A stretch of 64,000 nt of DNA from Brevibacillus panacihumi W25. GTDB lineage: Bacteria > Bacillota > Bacilli > Brevibacillales > Brevibacillaceae. Shown in pieces: positions 17,139 to 26,416 of the stretch. How positions within the stretch are numbered: position 1 is the first letter of the stretch; each line of letters begins with the position of its first letter. Where the stretch lies: positions 727,501 to 791,500 of the forward strand of contig NZ_KI629786.1 in the NCBI RefSeq assembly GCF_000503775.1. Reading direction: 5' to 3'. The notes beneath the pieces were generated by a model that was given only the letters and a program-made list of their open reading frames with translations, did not search any database and had not been told where the DNA came from. Both the position numbers and the translations under genes were made by a program.

Positions 17139-17463
17139 GAGGGAGCACTGCGAAAGTCCACCAAACATCATGTAAACCGAAACCCCAGTGCCTTTAGGTA
17201 CTGGGGTTTCAAATGTTTCGAGAATGTCACTGTAGTGGGGAGAAGCATGTTTCCGATCTGCGCTCCGGTCTGCGTCCGACAAGGGAGTGAAACTGTCCGC
17301 TCCACAGCGATCCCGGGGGAAGCGCAAAACGGCGCGCAGCTCAGAAGTTTACTCATAGGTTGCGCTTCTGTCTCCCCGGGATTCGCTGTTCCGCTAGGCT
17401 GGACTCCGCTAGTCGCTCCGCCTGGAAACATGCTTCTCCTCCGGAACAGCAGATTTTCAACAG
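17139..17463 (+). repeat. Dispersed repeat, copy 1, related to the right end of the IS1182-like element at 46.8-48.8 kb
   Basis: This stretch matches the inverse of 48802 down to about 48485 along nearly its full length with scattered differences. It starts GAGGGAGCACTGC (the IS end is GAGAGCCCTGC), then AAAGTCCACC. An 11-bp hairpin GAAACCCCAGT/ACTGGGGTTTC follows, then the 199-bp palindrome. No transposase lies here, so it is either a solo IS end, a MITE, or an element that the IS has also picked up. It begins 12 bp after eutC. Confidence 0.8.
17240..17438. repeat. 199-bp palindromic element, copy 1
   Basis: It is bounded by GAGAAGCATGTTTCC (17240-17254) and its exact inverse GGAAACATGCTTCTC (17424-17438). 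Further nested inverted pairs lie inside: ACAGCGA with TCGCTGT, CCCGGGG with CCCCGGG, and GAAGCGCAA with TTGCGCTTC. The whole unit can fold into one long hairpin. The second copy (48508-48706) has exactly the same length and lies in opposite orientation. Confidence 0.8.
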
Positions 17464-17512
17464 GCTAAAACAATAGACGGTTTTTTTGCTTGGGGAGCAG
17501 AGTAAGCTGGCC

Positions 17513-17715
17513 GAGGAAAAAGGGAAATAAGCGGGAGGCATTTGGGATCTTGACCAAGCCGGAGCGGGAGGCGGAACCGGGTTTAGCGTCCAACCTTGCT
17601 GTACTTCTTCGAGACGGCTGCTTTTGGACGCGGTTCGGCCTTTGGAGCGGGAGGCGGCCAGGGATGACCCCCAGCAAAGATCCCAACCCGCCTTCGGCGT
17701 TTTCCCTTTTTCCTC
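17513..17715. repeat. 203-bp palindromic element with 15-bp terminal inverted repeats
   Basis: GAGGAAAAAGGGAAA (17513-17527) and TTTCCCTTTTTCCTC (17701-17715) are perfect inverted ends. Inside, TTGGGATCTT pairs with AAAGATCCCAA, and AGCGTCCAA pairs with TTGGACGC. The motif GGAGCGGGAGGCGG occurs twice in direct orientation (17561 and 17644). No reading frame is plausible. It is unrelated in sequence to the 199-bp palindrome 75 bp upstream. It may be a MITE-like element or a structured transcript. Confidence 0.65.
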
Positions 17716-17827
17716 ACCTCCACTACAGTCTGAAGACCACAAACTAAAATGGCCGCAGCATGGAAAGGTGAATCCGCTCAAGGGATAGTGTAAAATAATA
17801 GAATCTCAAAGACGCGGATGTGGTTGG

Positions 17828-19276
17828 ATGCTATTATTGGAGCAAATTTTTGCCCTCATCTCGATAATCAACCTGATTTTGGCCTCAGTGTTGATCTTTA
17901 TGGAGCGTCGGAATATCGCCGCTACCTGGGCTTGGCTGATTGTTCTGCTGTTTTTGCCAGGCATCGGCTTCATTTTTTATCTGATCCTTGGCCAAAGGCT
18001 GAGCAAGAAGAAATTGTACCGGCTTCGAGAAGGGGAGTTTTCCCATTTTCGCGCAGCGATCGATAAACAAAAGCTGCTTCTGGAAAGAGGAGAGCTGGAC
18101 ACGAATGACCCGGCCATGGCGCGGCATCGGGACATGATCTACATGAATATCGTCAGTGACGGCGCTTATTACACGCAAGACAATGACGTCGAGATATTTC
18201 CGGAAGGACAGCCGCTTTTTGATGCGATGCTGGAGCAGATCGAGCAGGCAAAAGAGCATGTCCATCTGCTTTATTACATTTTCCGCAACGACGAGCTGGG
18301 CAGTCGTCTGGTCCAGCTGCTGGCTTCCAAGGCAAGGCAGGGTGTGGAAGTAAGAGTTTTGTACGATGCGGTGGGTTCAGCCAGTTTACCCCGGAGATTT
18401 TTTCGCCCGCTCGTGGCGGCTGGGGGGGAAGTCATTTCCTTTTTCCCGGGCCGCATCCCGTTTTTGAATCTGCGGGTCAACTTCCGCAACCATCGAAAGC
18501 TGGTGATTATCGACGGGAAGATCGGGTATATTGGTGGTTTCAACGTCGGCGACGAATACCTGGGAAAAAGCAAGAAACTGGGCTACTGGCGGGATACACA
18601 TCTGCAGATTCGGGGGAAAGCAGTCTACTTGCTGCAGGCGCGCTTTTTTCTGGACTGGAATTTATCTGCCCGCAAGCGGATGGAAGAATCGCATAAGTAC
18701 TTTCCAGAGATGAAGGAGAGTGCAGACGGTGTGGGGATCCAGATCGTGTCAAGCGGTCCCAATTCAGAGAAACAGCAGATCAAGCATGCCTACCTGAAAA
18801 TGATCTACAAGGCGCGCAAAAGGATCTACCTGCAGACTCCTTACTTCATTCCTGACGACAGTATCCTGACCGCCTTGAAAATGGCTGCGATGTCAGGTGT
18901 TGACGTGCGAGTGATGGTTCCCGGCCGTCCCGACTCAAAGATGGTCTACTGGGCGACTCATTCCTATCTGGGGGAGTTGCTGAAGAGCGGTATTCGCTGC
19001 TACCAGTATGAGAAGGGCTTCATGCATGCCAAGACACTTGTGGTCGACACTCAACTGGCCTCGGTCGGTTCCGCCAATGTAGACATCCGCAGCTTTAAGC
19101 TCAACTTTGAAACCAACGCCTTCCTCTACGATTCAAAGGTCGCGGTTCAACTCGAGGAGCTCTTCCTGCAAGATCTCGACGAATGCCAGGAGCTGACGAT
19201 GGCAGCTTATCTGAACAGACCGATTCACATGCGGATCAAGGAGTCTTTGACCCGTCTGCTGTCCCCGATCTTATAG
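17828..19276 (+). CDS. cls: Cardiolipin synthase
   Basis: 482-residue membrane enzyme joining two phosphatidylglycerols into cardiolipin. Two N-terminal membrane helices (residues 1-25 and 30-58) precede two phospholipase-D HKD motifs: NFRNHRKLVIIDGKIGYIGG (about residue 220) and GFMHAKTLVVDTQLASVGSA (about residue 398). The ribosome site is weak (GGTTGG), so an alternative start is possible, but the N-terminus fits the family. It is followed by a terminator shared with the convergent rocB-like gene. Confidence 0.95.
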   Translation: MLLLEQIFALISIINLILASVLIFMERRNIAATWAWLIVLLFLPGIGFIFYLILGQRLSKKKLYRLREGEFSHFRAAIDKQKLLLERGELDTNDPAMARHRDMIYMNIVSDGAYYTQDNDVEIFPEGQPLFDAMLEQIEQAKEHVHLLYYIFRNDELGSRLVQLLASKARQGVEVRVLYDAVGSASLPRRFFRPLVAAGGEVISFFPGRIPFLNLRVNFRNHRKLVIIDGKIGYIGGFNVGDEYLGKSKKLGYWRDTHLQIRGKAVYLLQARFFLDWNLSARKRMEESHKYFPEMKESADGVGIQIVSSGPNSEKQQIKHAYLKMIYKARKRIYLQTPYFIPDDSILTALKMAAMSGVDVRVMVPGRPDSKMVYWATHSYLGELLKSGIRCYQYEKGFMHAKTLVVDTQLASVGSANVDIRSFKLNFETNAFLYDSKVAVQLEELFLQDLDECQELTMAAYLNRPIHMRIKESLTRLLSPIL

Positions 19277-19289
19277 CCGTATGACAGGA

Positions 19290-19324
19290 AAACCCAGCGG
19301 TCAGGAATGCCCGCTGGGCTTTTC
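19290..19324. terminator. Bidirectional terminator between cls and the RocB-like gene
   Basis: CCCAGCGG (19293-19300) pairs with CCGCTGGG (19311-19318), with A-rich and T-rich flanks on both strands. It overlaps the last codons of the minus-strand gene. Confidence 0.8.
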
Positions 19325-20941
19325 ATTGTGGAAAAGCGTATGGATGCAGTGCGTCAGCATCGCCTTTAGGGTATCGAAGGCGTAGTCCACATCGAGCCTC
19401 TCGCTCCATTGGTGGGCGTCCCGTCCGATCGGGCCGAGGTTCAATACGGGTACCTTCAAGTCCTCCATTTCCTGTAGGGGGATGGAGTAGCCTTGATTCC
19501 ACAACGGCATATTGCGAATGAGCGGCTGCATCGAACTTGCCGGGTATTGCAATCCGGCATAGCTCAGATCAGAAATGCCGCCGAAGTAGTTCTGCTTAAC
19601 CAACTTCACCTTGTGCTTGGCCAGCGCGTAGGCTTCCAATTCGGATACAGTTCGCTGGATCAGCGGATCAAGGCGCGAAGAGATAGCCGGGTAAAAAGGC
19701 GGGGCAAAAAAGAGAATGATCATCGGCGCAAGCTCTTTGCAAAGGATTGCCAGCTGATCAACCAGCTCAATCGTCAGATCACGGTCATCCTTGTCATTCC
19801 GATTCGCCAGGACAGAAGCGTGCAAGGCTTGCAGCTTCTCTTCTCCGTATGTGCGAAGGGCGTAGTCATGCAAGGTTTCGTAGGACATGACCTGAATGGA
19901 GAAGGGCTTGGGCTGAAAAGGGCTGAGGCCAGCAAACTTCTCTGCCTGATGCGTCCATGTCTGCACCATCCGTTCGGCTGCGTTTTGGGCGGCATCCAGC
20001 AGGGGCTGTACGACATCTTCCATCTTCTTTTCCAGCAGGAAGAGATTGAAAAGGGTAACAGCGCGATGCGGGATCTGTACAGAATACTCTTTTTTCAAGT
20101 CCTTTTGCATCAGGTTGGTTGGCGGAGGAGTCGACTCGCCCTCCACGATTTCGCAAAAGGACGTGTTCAGCTCCAACTCGCAGGTAAGCTGGGAAGCCAT
20201 GTAGTTGCCGTTCAGTCCCGCAAAGGGCTCGCCTACATGGGTTTCCTTGCCGTAGCAAAGGAAGCCCGGCAACACTTTCCCGATGGAACCCGTATACAAG
20301 TAGTTGCTGGGGTCGCCGGGAAAGCGCGGGAAGACGGGTTCTGAGTTCAAAAATGTCCTGTATTCCAGGCCGAATTCCCGGCTGAGCTCCAGCAGGGCGG
20401 GAACGGCTGCGCGCATCCCTACCGAGTTCACCTCTTCGTCAGGTACGGTCACCAACAGGAGATTGCCGTCGAACTCCCCGTTACACGCCTGTTCGATCAA
20501 AGACAGATGAAGGGCCAGCCCGCATTTCATATCCATCGTTCCCCGTCCAAACAGCCAATTCCCGTCGCGCAGATCGCGTTGAACATCAGCGGGAAGCTCA
20601 TGCTGATGGGCGTGAAAGTACGAAGTCAACTCTACGGGGTCAAAGGCATGCGTTTCCCAGGCGCCGTAGTCTTCCACCCCGACGACATCAAAATGGCTGA
20701 CCAGAATGACCGTATCTCGTTTCCCTGCCTTTTTGACCAAGGCGGTGACGAGGTGGCGTCTGTCATCTGTGGGAGACGTGCGGAGATGTTCGGGATGCTC
20801 CTGAAAATAGGGAAGAGTCTGCAATTGCCGAGTCAGATAGTCGGGCAGCTGTTTTTCTGCCAGAGAACCAGTTATGCTTGGGATTTTGACCAGCTCGCAT
20901 AAAAGCTGGGTCAACTGCTCTTTGGTTTGCCATTTTGCCAT
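19301..20941 (-). CDS. rocB: RocB-like M20-family peptidase
   Basis: 546 residues, similar in length to B. subtilis RocB of the arginine-catabolism operon. M20 metallopeptidase motifs: ILVSHFDVVG (first metal ligands), WLFGRGTMDMKCGLALHL (bridging Asp) and LLVTVPDEEVNSVGMRAA (Glu pair). A long insertion typical of RocB includes LYTGSIGKVLPGFLCYGKET. The biochemical reaction of RocB is not settled; it is needed for arginine/ornithine use. No roc genes adjoin it here, so the pathway link rests on family membership alone. Confidence 0.85.
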   Translation of the reverse strand: MAKWQTKEQLTQLLCELVKIPSITGSLAEKQLPDYLTRQLQTLPYFQEHPEHLRTSPTDDRRHLVTALVKKAGKRDTVILVSHFDVVGVEDYGAWETHAFDPVELTSYFHAHQHELPADVQRDLRDGNWLFGRGTMDMKCGLALHLSLIEQACNGEFDGNLLLVTVPDEEVNSVGMRAAVPALLELSREFGLEYRTFLNSEPVFPRFPGDPSNYLYTGSIGKVLPGFLCYGKETHVGEPFAGLNGNYMASQLTCELELNTSFCEIVEGESTPPPTNLMQKDLKKEYSVQIPHRAVTLFNLFLLEKKMEDVVQPLLDAAQNAAERMVQTWTHQAEKFAGLSPFQPKPFSIQVMSYETLHDYALRTYGEEKLQALHASVLANRNDKDDRDLTIELVDQLAILCKELAPMIILFFAPPFYPAISSRLDPLIQRTVSELEAYALAKHKVKLVKQNYFGGISDLSYAGLQYPASSMQPLIRNMPLWNQGYSIPLQEMEDLKVPVLNLGPIGRDAHQWSERLDVDYAFDTLKAMLTHCIHTLFHNEKPSGHS

Positions 20942-21033
20942 AGGGAAACCTCATTTGCCGTGGAATGGGTAACAAGCTATCTCCCCGATTATTCCTTCCT
21001 CATCGCCATTTTCCTGCCTCTGAATTAATTCCT

Positions 21034-21654
21034 CTACACGTCGATGGACAGAATGCCGAGCGGTCCTTCTTCATTGATAATCGGCTCCAGATCGTATACG
21101 GAGATCGGGAACATGGGAAACCCGACATAGTAGGGGGAGAGCTCGTAAAGCTGATAGTAGATGACCAATGATTTGTCAGCGAGATAGAAGTCCTGTTCCG
21201 GAGAAATGGCAGTAAATGGGCTCAAGGTAGGCAAATTCCTTTGTGCGATCTGTTTTTTAATGTTGTCGGATAAAACTCGTACGTAATCACTGCCTGGCTT
21301 GAACAATTCGCGCAGGGTATAGATTTTGCCCGTCTGTATATCGGCCGACAAGGAACCGAGAAAAGTCATCGGGTGAGCCATCCGGGGGGTGTAGGCGAAA
21401 TTGCTCAGGGTGACGCTGAAAATGCCGCGCTCATTGGTTTTGACTTCATAGCTTCCCTGCATTTGCGTGTTTCCTTGAACCTGTACGCGCTCCTGTTCGC
21501 GGATTAAGCCCTGGACAGTATGGACAATCGACTGGTTGATCTGATGTTCAGCCTGTTGGTTGGCAAGACCGGTCAGCTGCGGGTAGTAGATCGTCGTATT
21601 GGGACGTGTCAGCGTTCTCGCAATGACGCTTGCGGGCAGTTGGTTTCGTTCCAT
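21034..21654 (-). CDS. DUF3298-domain protein
   Basis: 206 residues with no signal peptide or membrane helix visible from the preferred start. The pattern is YYPQLTGLANQQAEHQINQS at the front (DUF4163-like), then a C-terminal DUF3298 block (FTAISPEQDFYLADKSLVIY and LSPYYVGFPMFPIS). These domains also occur in peptidoglycan-related proteins and RsiV-type anti-sigma factors. The ATG at 21654 is chosen over 21687 because GGGAGG lies between the two. The role is unknown. Confidence 0.75.
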   Translation of the reverse strand: MERNQLPASVIARTLTRPNTTIYYPQLTGLANQQAEHQINQSIVHTVQGLIREQERVQVQGNTQMQGSYEVKTNERGIFSVTLSNFAYTPRMAHPMTFLGSLSADIQTGKIYTLRELFKPGSDYVRVLSDNIKKQIAQRNLPTLSPFTAISPEQDFYLADKSLVIYYQLYELSPYYVGFPMFPISVYDLEPIINEEGPLGILSIDV

Positions 21655-21866
21655 CTTTAATGGGTGCCTCCCTTTTCTCCAAATCATGTTCTTCCTATCA
21701 GCCTATTCGGATCGGGAAAAAGTGGTCAGTCTAACCAGTGCATGAGGGAACAAAAATTTCCCAATTCTTTATCATTTTCTTCACATATTGACAATCAATA
21801 GGCGTTTGAACCGTCTTATAATGGGGAAGAACACCAAAAGTAGCAGAAAAAAAGGGGGGGATAATC

Positions 21867-23351
21867 TTGATTCAGTTGGTTCGAAACACCCTGACGAACA
21901 AAGAAGGATTCATGATTTTTGTGCTATGGAATCATCTTTGGGTGGCAGGATTGATCGCATACCAAATGGACCTCAACTTTTGGATGGTCACATCATTGGG
22001 ACTGCTGGTCACGCTGATTGTATCGCCGTATTATTTCATTCGTAAGGACAGCCGGATTATACGCTACCTGGTAGCCATCGGACTTATGTTTTATGCCATT
22101 TCTTTCGATCACTTTACCCCTTATGAAGAAGTCTCTTTTCTGGCCTTTATCGTGATGGGATTTTTGGCTGCATATCTGGATTGGAAGCTAGTGGTTTTTG
22201 CCGGAATTGCGCAGTCCGCCGCTACTGTCGTCAGTTTTTATACCCAACAGTACGATTTGTTCAGCGGAGACTTCTCGGAAATCAATCTGATCGTGCGCCT
22301 GGTGACCATCGTATTAATGATGGTGTCGGTGACGTACCTGTGTCTTGCGGGGCAGACCTCGCTTAATCGGGCTAACGCTGCGAGACAGGAAGCTGAGGAA
22401 AAAGAACAGCGGCTGGGCGAGATGCTGGAGCAAATTCAGTTGATGACCGAGCAGTTGGACCGCACCTCGCAGTACGTGCATGGACACGCGGAGGGAACCC
22501 GACAAAATACGGATGAGATGATGATTGCCTTCAAGGAAGTCGCGACAGGAATGGAGGCACAGGCTAACTCCACTGTGAAGATCGAGGAGGAAGTCCAGCA
22601 GATCGACCATGAAATTGTCTCGGTTACCGAAAAGGCAAACATGATGAAGGAAGAGGCCGTTCAAAACAACAAGCGTCTGGTAGACAGTGTACATATGATG
22701 AACGAGTTGTCGGCGCAGATGGAGCAGATCGTACAAGCTGTCTACGTCGCCTCATCGACCATCAACCAGTTGAACAGCCAAGCCAATCGGGTGGAGGAAA
22801 TCGTCGGAGCCATCAATCAGATCGCTACGCAAACCAATTTGCTCGCTCTCAATGCCGCGATCGAGTCTGCTCGTGCAGGCGAGCACGGACGTGGTTTTGC
22901 CGTCGTTGCTGATGAGGTTCGAAAGCTGGCAGAGGAGAGTGCGACCGCAACCCAGGAGATCACCCAAATCCTGCACTCGCTGCATCAGGAGAGCAAGAAT
23001 GCCGTCCACCATATGAGCAACGGGGAAACGTCTGTTGCGAAAGGCAAAGAATTGGCGGAACAAACTGTCGAGGCGATCGAAATTGTTCGGGCGGGGATGG
23101 AAAACCTTCTTACAGCCACAGAGCAGGTTCGTGAAAGCATGGACATGGTCAAAAGACGCTCCGGGGAAGTGGCGGCAGAGATGTCCACCATTACTGCGGT
23201 GACTGAAGAGTCGGTGGCAAATCTGGAAGAACTGTTTGCCAACGCAGAGAATCAGCAGTACAAGGTGCGGGAGATCACAGAAGAGCTGGGTGAGCTGAAT
23301 ACGCTGTCGCACCGTTTGCAGCAGTCATTCCAAAAAAAGGATCAGGCGTAA
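21867..23351 (+). CDS. Methyl-accepting chemotaxis protein with a polytopic N-terminus
   Basis: 494 residues. The first 180 hold about six membrane helices with short loops and no extracellular ligand domain, so it may sense a membrane or internal signal. A coiled-coil adaptation region follows. The conserved hairpin tip is near residue 330 ([40 protein letters not shown]). It starts with TTG at 21867, 6 nt after a run of seven G. It binds CheW/CheA in chemoreceptor arrays. No che genes are nearby. Confidence 0.92.
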   Translation: MIQLVRNTLTNKEGFMIFVLWNHLWVAGLIAYQMDLNFWMVTSLGLLVTLIVSPYYFIRKDSRIIRYLVAIGLMFYAISFDHFTPYEEVSFLAFIVMGFLAAYLDWKLVVFAGIAQSAATVVSFYTQQYDLFSGDFSEINLIVRLVTIVLMMVSVTYLCLAGQTSLNRANAARQEAEEKEQRLGEMLEQIQLMTEQLDRTSQYVHGHAEGTRQNTDEMMIAFKEVATGMEAQANSTVKIEEEVQQIDHEIVSVTEKANMMKEEAVQNNKRLVDSVHMMNELSAQMEQIVQAVYVASSTINQLNSQANRVEEIVGAINQIATQTNLLALNAAIESARAGEHGRGFAVVADEVRKLAEESATATQEITQILHSLHQESKNAVHHMSNGETSVAKGKELAEQTVEAIEIVRAGMENLLTATEQVRESMDMVKRRSGEVAAEMSTITAVTEESVANLEELFANAENQQYKVREITEELGELNTLSHRLQQSFQKKDQA

Positions 23352-23381
23352 ACTGCATCTTTTGTCGAAAATAATTTGCGT

Positions 23382-23410
23382 TTTACAAAGAGTCTGTTAA
23401 ACTAAATAAT
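23382..23410 (+). promoter_or_regulatory. Candidate promoter for the SAM-riboswitch operon
   Basis: TTTACA (23382-23387) and AATAAT (23405-23410) are 17 bp apart, just ahead of the riboswitch aptamer. Assigned by inspection. Confidence 0.4.
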
Positions 23411-23430
23411 CATAAAAACTGAACAGATTC

Positions 23431-23600
23431 ACCTACCTTATCAAGAGCGGCGGAGGGACTGGCCCGATGAAGCCCGGCAACCACTGTACCATGTACAGCA
23501 AGGTGCCAATTCCTACAAAATCCATGCAAAGGATTTTGGAAGATGAGGAAGAGGATAGCCGCAGACGCAAAACTCTTCCGATAAGGAAGAGTTTTTTTAT
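23431..23600 (+). ncRNA. SAM-I (S-box) riboswitch with overlapping terminator
   Basis: All core S-box elements are present in order. P1 is formed by CTTATC (23437-23442) with GATGAG (23542-23547). Between them lie AAGAGCGGCGGAGGGACTGG, CCCGATGAAGCCCGGCAACC, the variable P3 region, and AAGGTGCCAATTCC. The expression platform is AACTCTTCC/GGAAGAGTT followed by seven T (23569-23598). GGAAGAG on the 3' side of P1 can pair with CTCTTCC as an antiterminator. Binding of S-adenosylmethionine should stabilise P1 and switch the operon off. The next gene is the BMP-type lipoprotein. Confidence 0.97.
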
Positions 23601-23750
23601 GCATAAAAGAGAAAGGGGAAAATACACGAACATTATAAAATATTTGTAACAAAATGTACGTATATATAGTTGTATTTTTGCCTGAAAACACGTACATTAA
23701 CTACTAGAGATCAAAAAAGCGAAAGAATTTATGTAGGAGAGGGAGACATC

Positions 23751-24794
23751 ATGAAAAAGTTATGGTTGGCTTTAACCACATTCGCTGTTTTGGCGACAGG
23801 CTGCGGCAGCGCTGGAACTGCTCCGGCAGACAATGGTCAAGCGGCTGGACAAGCTCCGGCAGAACAAAAAGAAGAGACAGGGGCGAAAAAGCGCATCGCC
23901 TTGGTGCTGCCTGAGAAAATCGGGGTCAACCCGTTCTTCCAGCAAATGGATGAAGGCGCGAAAAAAGCGGCTGAAGAATTTGGTGTTGATTTGAAAACGA
24001 TTGAATCGACTGACTACGGCGCTATCGAAGAAAATTTGCGTGTCGCGGTAGCGGAACAATATGATCTGATCATTACTTCGTCTTTTGAATCCGAGGATGC
24101 TTTGAAAAAGGTAGCCGGCGAAAATCCGGATCGCCAATTTGCCATTATCGATACGGTAATTGACCTCCCGAACGTGCGCAGCGTTACCTTCCGTGAACAG
24201 GAAGCGGCTTACCTGATGGGTGCCGCGGCTGGTCTGGCGACGAAAACAAACAAGGTCGGAATGGTCGTAGCGATGGACATTCCGCTGTTGAAAAAATGGA
24301 CAGGCGGATTTTCGGAAGGGCTGAAAGCGACCAATCCGAACGCGGAGTTCCTCGTCAATTATGTAGGCAGCTTCAACGACCCGGCAAAAGCGAAGGAAAT
24401 GGCATTGCTGCAGGCTTCCCAAGGAGCTGACTTCATCAATGGCGCTGCTGCTGTCGGGGATCTGGGTGTTTTTGAAGCAGCCAAGGAAAAGGGCTTCTAT
24501 ACAGCAGGACAAGACGTGGACCGTACGGTGATCGATCCTGAGCATATCGTACTCTCCCAGTTGAAAGGGACAGATGCGGCTGCCTATGAAACGGTAAAAG
24601 CATTCGTAGAAGGAACCTTCCAACCAGGCGTCATCACATACGGATTGAAGGAAAAAGGCGTTGGCGTAACCTATGTCACCCATGAGAGCGCGACACCGCT
24701 CAACGCGTTTATCGGACAAGAAGTGATCGACAAGGTAAAGGCAATCAGCGAAGAAATCGTGGCAGGTACGCGCAAAGTGCCTGAATCGTTCTAA
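23751..24794 (+). CDS. BMP-family nucleoside-binding lipoprotein of an ABC transporter
   Basis: 347-residue substrate-binding lipoprotein anchored outside the membrane. The signal peptide ends in lipobox LATGC (Cys about residue 18). The Med/BMP domain shows KKRIALVLPEKIGVNPFFQQ, YGAIEENLRVAVAEQYDLII, AAYLMGAAAGLATKTNKVG and GADFINGAAAVGDLGVFEAA. Relatives bind purine nucleosides (TmpC/PnrA, B. subtilis YufN). ATG at 23751 follows GGAGAGGGAG. It lies directly behind the SAM riboswitch, which is unusual for a purine nucleoside system and hints at a sulfur nucleoside ligand. Confidence 0.9.
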   Translation: MKKLWLALTTFAVLATGCGSAGTAPADNGQAAGQAPAEQKEETGAKKRIALVLPEKIGVNPFFQQMDEGAKKAAEEFGVDLKTIESTDYGAIEENLRVAVAEQYDLIITSSFESEDALKKVAGENPDRQFAIIDTVIDLPNVRSVTFREQEAAYLMGAAAGLATKTNKVGMVVAMDIPLLKKWTGGFSEGLKATNPNAEFLVNYVGSFNDPAKAKEMALLQASQGADFINGAAAVGDLGVFEAAKEKGFYTAGQDVDRTVIDPEHIVLSQLKGTDAAAYETVKAFVEGTFQPGVITYGLKEKGVGVTYVTHESATPLNAFIGQEVIDKVKAISEEIVAGTRKVPESF

Positions 24795-24886
24795 ACGAAC
24801 AGTTGGGAATAGACGTGACCGGCTACGATGGTAGTCGGTCCGCTGTTTGTCTGGGGAGAGGAAACGGAAAAAAGGAGGGGATCGCG

Positions 24887-26416
24887 ATGGTACACCGATT
24901 AGAAATGAGGGAAATGACCAAGAAGTACGGCGACTTTACCGCGAACGACAAGGTATCCATCACCCTGGGTGAAGGGGAAGTGCATGCCATCGTCGGGGAA
25001 AACGGAGCGGGAAAAACGACGCTGATGCGGATGCTGTACGGCATGGAGCAGCCGACGTCCGGGGAAATGGTGCTGCATGGAAAACCGGTTGTCTTTCGTG
25101 GTCCCGATGATGCGATCCGACACGGGATCGGGATGGTTCACCAGCACTTCATGCTGTTTGGAGAGTTTAGTGTTGCTGAAAATATTGTCATTGGCTACGA
25201 GCCCAGCAAGAGCGGCTTTTTCCAGCGAAAAGAGGCCGTAGCGAAGGTCAGGGAATTGAGCGAGCAGTACCGCATCCCCGTTGATCCGCTGGCACGAGTC
25301 GCCAGTTGCTCGATCGGAGAGCAGCAACGGGTGGAAATCCTCAAGGTTTTGTACCAGGGGGCAGACATTATCGTGCTGGATGAACCGACGGCTGTCTTGA
25401 CGCCGCTTGAGGTAAAGGATTTGCTCAAAACGATCCGTCATCTGGCAGACAGTGGAAAGAGCGTCATCCTGATCACGCACAAGCTGCAGGAAGTGATGGA
25501 GGTAGCGGACCGGATCACGGTATTGCGCGGCGGAAAAGTCACCGGGAGTGTAGCGAAAGAGGAGACGGACGTCGACGATCTGGCCCGGCTGATGGTAGGC
25601 AGGGAGCTGCAGCAGCTAAGCGAAAGGCTTCCTTTGGACGGCAAACCTCTCTTGCAAGTCGAAAACCTGACAATCCGCGACAAACAATTGTTGCTCGATC
25701 GAGTCAGCTTTGCTGTCCATCACGGGGAGATCGTCGGAATCGCTGGCGTCTCGGGCAATGGTCAGTCGGAGCTGCTGCAAGCCATAAGCGGGCTACGGAC
25801 GGTACAGGAAGGAACCGTTCGACTGGGCGGTGTCGATGTCACGAACCAGTCAGTCGCCAAGATCCGTGAGACGGGGCTTTCCCACATACCGGAGGATCGT
25901 TACCTGTGGGGAGCTGCGAAGACGGAGAGCGTGGAAGAAAATGCGCTCATGGGGTATCAGCGAAAAGCTGCCTACAATCGGCGCGGAGTGATTGCCCGGG
26001 ATGCCTTCCGCCGTGTCGTGCAGGAGTGGGTCAAGCGTTTTGCGATCAAGACGGGTTCCCGGCAGCTCCAAGAGCAGGCAGGCAATCTGTCAGGCGGAAA
26101 TTTGCAGAAGCTGATCGTTGCGCGTGAGCTGGGCCACCAAACGGCGTTTCTAATGGCGGCTGAACCGACGCGTGGCGTAGACATCGGTGCGATGGAATAC
26201 ATCCACCAGGCTTTGATCGAAAAGCGCAACAGCGGAGACGGCATTTTGCTCGTCTCCTCAGAGTTATCCGAAATCTTGGCATTATCGGACAGAATCCTGG
26301 TTATGTACAAGGGGAAAATCGCAGGGGAATTATCCCGTGCGGAGGCTTCGGAAGAAAAAATCAGCGTGCTGATGGCAGGAGGAAGCATTCATGGTAGCAG
26401 TCAAAGAGCTATGTAA
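24887..26416 (+). CDS. Nucleoside ABC transporter, double ATPase subunit
   Basis: 509 residues with two ABC cassettes in tandem, as in RbsA and YufO/NupO. First cassette: Walker A GENGAGKTT, signature SIGEQQRVEILKVLYQGAD and Walker B IIVLDEP. The second has a degenerate Walker A (GVSGNGQSE) and signature LSGGNLQKLIVARELGHQ, as usual in this group. ATG at 24887 has AAAGGAGGGG upstream. It overlaps the first permease gene by 26 bp, so the genes are translationally coupled. Confidence 0.92.
   Translation: MVHRLEMREMTKKYGDFTANDKVSITLGEGEVHAIVGENGAGKTTLMRMLYGMEQPTSGEMVLHGKPVVFRGPDDAIRHGIGMVHQHFMLFGEFSVAENIVIGYEPSKSGFFQRKEAVAKVRELSEQYRIPVDPLARVASCSIGEQQRVEILKVLYQGADIIVLDEPTAVLTPLEVKDLLKTIRHLADSGKSVILITHKLQEVMEVADRITVLRGGKVTGSVAKEETDVDDLARLMVGRELQQLSERLPLDGKPLLQVENLTIRDKQLLLDRVSFAVHHGEIVGIAGVSGNGQSELLQAISGLRTVQEGTVRLGGVDVTNQSVAKIRETGLSHIPEDRYLWGAAKTESVEENALMGYQRKAAYNRRGVIARDAFRRVVQEWVKRFAIKTGSRQLQEQAGNLSGGNLQKLIVARELGHQTAFLMAAEPTRGVDIGAMEYIHQALIEKRNSGDGILLVSSELSEILALSDRILVMYKGKIAGELSRAEASEEKISVLMAGGSIHGSSQRAM

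Noticed and set aside
21788..21822. TTGACA and TATAAT ahead of the chemoreceptor gene as a sigma-A promoter
   Set aside because: The spacing is 23 bp, too long; a sigma-D type match is also poor.
23467..23649. Short plus-strand frame over the SAM riboswitch
   Set aside because: It lies within the aptamer and terminator, whose RNA structure explains the conservation.
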